Assembly (NCBI RefSeq): GCF_049942825.1
Contig: NZ_CP187970.1
Location: 1,550,001-1,614,000 of the forward strand
Length of the DNA stretch: 64,000 nt
From: Paenibacillus_G sp049942825
Lineage (GTDB): Bacteria; Bacillota; Bacilli; Paenibacillales; NBRC-103111
Reading direction: 5' to 3'
Positions 61,945-64,000 of this stretch are shown here, piece after piece. Within the stretch, counting starts at the first letter, position 1. Every line of letters begins with the position of its first letter. A program made the translations under genes and the position numbers. The notes below the pieces were generated by a model that did not search any database, was not told the DNA's origin, and worked only from the letters and a program-made list of their open reading frames with translations.

Positions 61945-62685
61945 ATGAAAGCACTCATCACTGGCGCAAATAAAGGCATCGGTTTCGAAATCGCTCGAAG
62001 TCTTGGTAAGCGTGGCTATGACATTCTCGTTGGAGCGCGTGATGAAGCCCGTGGGCAGGCAGCAGTCGAAAAACTTGCCGCAGAAGACATATCAGCGACG
62101 TTCATCAAGATTGATTTGAATCATTTTGACAGCTTGCACGCAGCGGCTAAAGTGGTTAATTCGCTCGATATTTTGGTCAATAATGCTGGAATTCCTGATA
62201 GTGTCAAGCCTGGGCGCGCGGCGCTTGACCTCGCAAAGGGCACATTTGACTATACAACTGAGGATTTACGCACTACGATGGAAACGAATTTTCTCGGCAC
62301 ACATGAGCTCGTCAAAAGTCTGCTGTCATCTCTGACAGACAACGCGAAAATCGTCAACATCACCGTTCCGATTTCGCCGACCGACTTTTGGCACCCGCTC
62401 GCTTACATTACGAGCAAAGCAGCACTCAACGTGATGACACTGACTTACGCTTACGAGTTTGAAAAAATGGGCAGCCACCGCCAGATTTTCGGCATCATGC
62501 CTGGCGCTGTCGCAACCGACTTGAACGGCATGGAAGCAGGTGCGCACGGCGGATTCGTCAAGTCTTCCGAAGCCGCTGGGCAGATGAGTGCCGACATTAT
62601 CCTGTCTGATAAGAATCAAAATGGCCAAATTATTCAGTACGATGGAAAGATTGTAACAGATTATGAGATTCAACTGAGAGGCTAG
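61945..62685 (+). CDS. Short-chain dehydrogenase, carbonyl-reductase type
   Basis: A 246-aa SDR. The cofactor loop is ITGANKGIGFEIARSLGKRG, typical of the carbonyl reductase 1-like group, followed by VGARDEARG (NADP preference), LVNNAGIPDS and the active site YITSKAAL with Tyr and Lys; the catalytic Ser position reads as ITVPISP. The ATG at 61945 follows AAAAGGAGCTCACT. Base composition is lower in GC than the suf or sugar-acid genes, so acquisition with the adjacent decayed element is possible. Substrate unknown. Confidence 0.85.
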   Translation: MKALITGANKGIGFEIARSLGKRGYDILVGARDEARGQAAVEKLAAEDISATFIKIDLNHFDSLHAAAKVVNSLDILVNNAGIPDSVKPGRAALDLAKGTFDYTTEDLRTTMETNFLGTHELVKSLLSSLTDNAKIVNITVPISPTDFWHPLAYITSKAALNVMTLTYAYEFEKMGSHRQIFGIMPGAVATDLNGMEAGAHGGFVKSSEAAGQMSADIILSDKNQNGQIIQYDGKIVTDYEIQLRG

Positions 62686-63414
62686 AAACATCAAGCTCTG
62701 TCAGTGGTACTACTTCGATTGGCAACTTTAGTTACATAGGGCTTGCTCAATGATTTTCGTCAAAAGGCTTCGAATCCAGCCATACAATGTTTGTCAGCGT
62801 TGGCCGAGTCACGGATCATGAAGTCGGTCGTTGCCTCCGCTATCGGAGAACGATAGTTGAATACAAAAAGGCTGCCGAGGCAGATGCTTGCTCTGGTTTT
62901 GAGCCCTCAGACTTGGGGGCTTTTTGTCATGCCTCTCGTTCCAAAAACGACGGTTTAAGGAACGGCACCGAAGTATCAGTAAATCAATCTCATGATCCTG
63001 TCTTATACCTAGTTTCTAAATCCGTCTCAAAATCTAAGTTTCATAAAAATACCTGTTTATGATTCTTCTATGAATAGTGAAAGAGATTACAGGGCGGGCA
63101 CCAAATACAGTATGAGATAAGAACCGGGGAGAGGGGATCTCAACAGTTGTTATTGATCAGGCTCGCTGCGGCAAGCATTTTGTGTGAAGGCGTAAAACAT
63201 GAATTGGCTGTTTCAAGTAATGAATTTATCTGGAAAAAAACCGTTAACTCGCGCCAATGCATCAATTAGTTCGCTATGAATTATAGCAGGAACGCAACAA
63301 AGCAATGTAGATCATCGGCATTGCTTTGTTGTTAAGCGGACATTCCGATGTTGCGTCTGCTGCGGTACAAATGGTATAACGACAGGAAGAGCGATCAGGG
63401 TGGAGGGACGAAGA
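62686..63414 (+). other. Long intergenic region before the AraC-type gene
   Basis: About 730 bp without a supported gene. It holds a terminator hairpin (62902-62925), a perfect 13-bp inverted repeat CAACAAAGCAATG/CATTGCTTTGTTG (63295-63307 and 63319-63331), and AT-rich DNA. The 91-codon frame at 62787-63062 runs through the terminator and is not convincing. Confidence 0.45.
62902..62925 (+). terminator. Orphan terminator-like hairpin
   Basis: AGCCCTCA and TGGGGGCT pair around GACT and are followed by TTTTTG. It lies about 215 bp after the SDR gene and may end its transcript. Confidence 0.6.
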
Positions 63415-64000
63415 ATGGCTGAAGTTACGTTTTACCGGGATGAAGCACTGCCTTTTCTGGAGGGGAAGTACTGTACGGCGGACGATCTAGCCTACCATAG
63501 GCATTTTCACGAGGAATATTCGGTCGGGCTCATAGATGCAGGCCAAACGAACGCCTGGTGCGACGGCGAACAGATTCAGGTGGAAGCGGGAAAAATGATC
63601 AGTTTTCCGCCGATGATGCTGCATGCCTGCCATCCGGAGCCGGACGCGGAATGGCGGTACAAGATGTTGTTTATCCTCCCCGACTGGCTGCAAGGGCTTG
63701 AACCGGGGGAGCTTAATCGGCTGCACATCCCGTTCTTGCTGGGCGGGGGCAAGAATGAAGCGTGCCGAGAACGATTAAATCGCACTATGGGCGCGCTCGC
63801 AGGCGGCGGTTCTCCGCTTGAAACCGAGACGGCTCTCATTGAACTGGTACAAGCTTTGGTTGACCCTAACGAGAATGACTTGGGGCACGCAGGCTCACCG
63901 GGTGGTCAGGAGCAAAAATACGTGAAGCTGATCAAAGACTACTTGCAGGCGAATTTTACCGAGCGGGTGACGCTTGAGCAGCTGGAGCAGGAAGCCGGAA
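63415..64000 (+). CDS. AraC-family transcriptional regulator (N-terminal part, runs off window)
   Basis: The frame is open from the ATG at 63415 to the window end (195 codons). The first 90 residues form the AraC-type cupin arm: YHRHFHEEYSVGLIDAGQTN, then GKMISFPPMMLHACHPEPDA. A linker is followed by KYVKLIKDYLQANFTERVTL, the start of the AraC helix-turn-helix domain. The GGTGGAGGGACGAAGA site precedes the ATG. Cupin-AraC proteins of this type often control amino-acid exporters or sugar genes; the target is outside the window. Confidence 0.85.
   Translation, partial: MAEVTFYRDEALPFLEGKYCTADDLAYHRHFHEEYSVGLIDAGQTNAWCDGEQIQVEAGKMISFPPMMLHACHPEPDAEWRYKMLFILPDWLQGLEPGELNRLHIPFLLGGGKNEACRERLNRTMGALAGGGSPLETETALIELVQALVDPNENDLGHAGSPGGQEQKYVKLIKDYLQANFTERVTLEQLEQEAG

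Overview
The window looks like a chromosomal segment of a Paenibacillus-type Firmicute. The basis is the 16S and 23S rRNA sequences, strong AGGAGG-type ribosome binding sites, three-SLH surface proteins, the sufCDSUB gene order and Bacillus-type tRNA clustering. Coding DNA is GC-rich, which would fit a P. mucilaginosus-like species, but the species is an inference and was not searched.

Layout. 1-3.3 kb: the tail of a threonine-synthase-like gene coupled to a complete polar amino-acid ABC importer. 3.4-8.1 kb: an APH-fold kinase, an MTHFR-like protein, a membrane metallophosphoesterase, a lipoprotein and a small conserved protein. 8.1-10.0 kb: a group IIC intron with its reverse transcriptase, sitting just behind a terminator hairpin. 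10.1-17.3 kb: a 16S-23S-5S operon followed by 19 tRNAs and a terminator. 17.4-18.2 kb: a complete IS5-family (IS427-like) insertion with TA target duplication. 18.4-23.0 kb: an orphan histidine kinase and small conserved genes (DUF423, DUF1805) and a lipase-like hydrolase. 23.1-25.1 kb: a more AT-rich accessory patch with a 13-14 bp tandem array, a beheaded serine resolvase, a res-like triple dyad, an unknown gene and a secreted bulb-type lectin. 25.1-29.1 kb: Fur-box flavodoxin, a FadR-type regulator, a DUF1349 protein, and an amidohydrolase preceded by a purine riboswitch. 29.1-32.7 kb: a moxR / DUF58 / 46-aa ORF / DUF4129 operon on the minus strand. 33-38.2 kb: an M4 metalloprotease and a giant SLH protein. 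38.4-43.6 kb: an IclR-controlled sugar-acid catabolic operon (two SDRs, FAH-type hydrolase, split UxaA dehydratase). 44-47.6 kb: a PilZ-like protein and the amino-sugar operon murR/nagR-nagB-nagA. 47.8-51.5 kb: a 1214-aa secreted modular protein with three near-identical 330-bp repeats. 51.6-54 kb: methionine salvage genes mtnA and mtnK. 54-61 kb: small proteins, DUF1802 and the sufCDSUB iron-sulfur assembly operon with a large palindrome in its leader. 61-64 kb: an integrase relic, a short-chain reductase and the start of an AraC-type regulator.

The most distinctive items are: (1) an aptamer with a guanine-type specificity base whose 3' strand is built into a very long terminator hairpin, an ON-switch layout in front of an amidohydrolase; (2) a resolvase fragment that ends at the edge of a tandem array while its three-dyad res-like site survives; (3) a 46-aa gene coupled by ATGA overlaps on both sides in the moxR operon; (4) near-identical 330-bp intragenic repeats; and (5) the compact sugar-acid operon using a split UxaA-type dehydratase. 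All functional statements rest on reading motifs by eye; no database search was possible.
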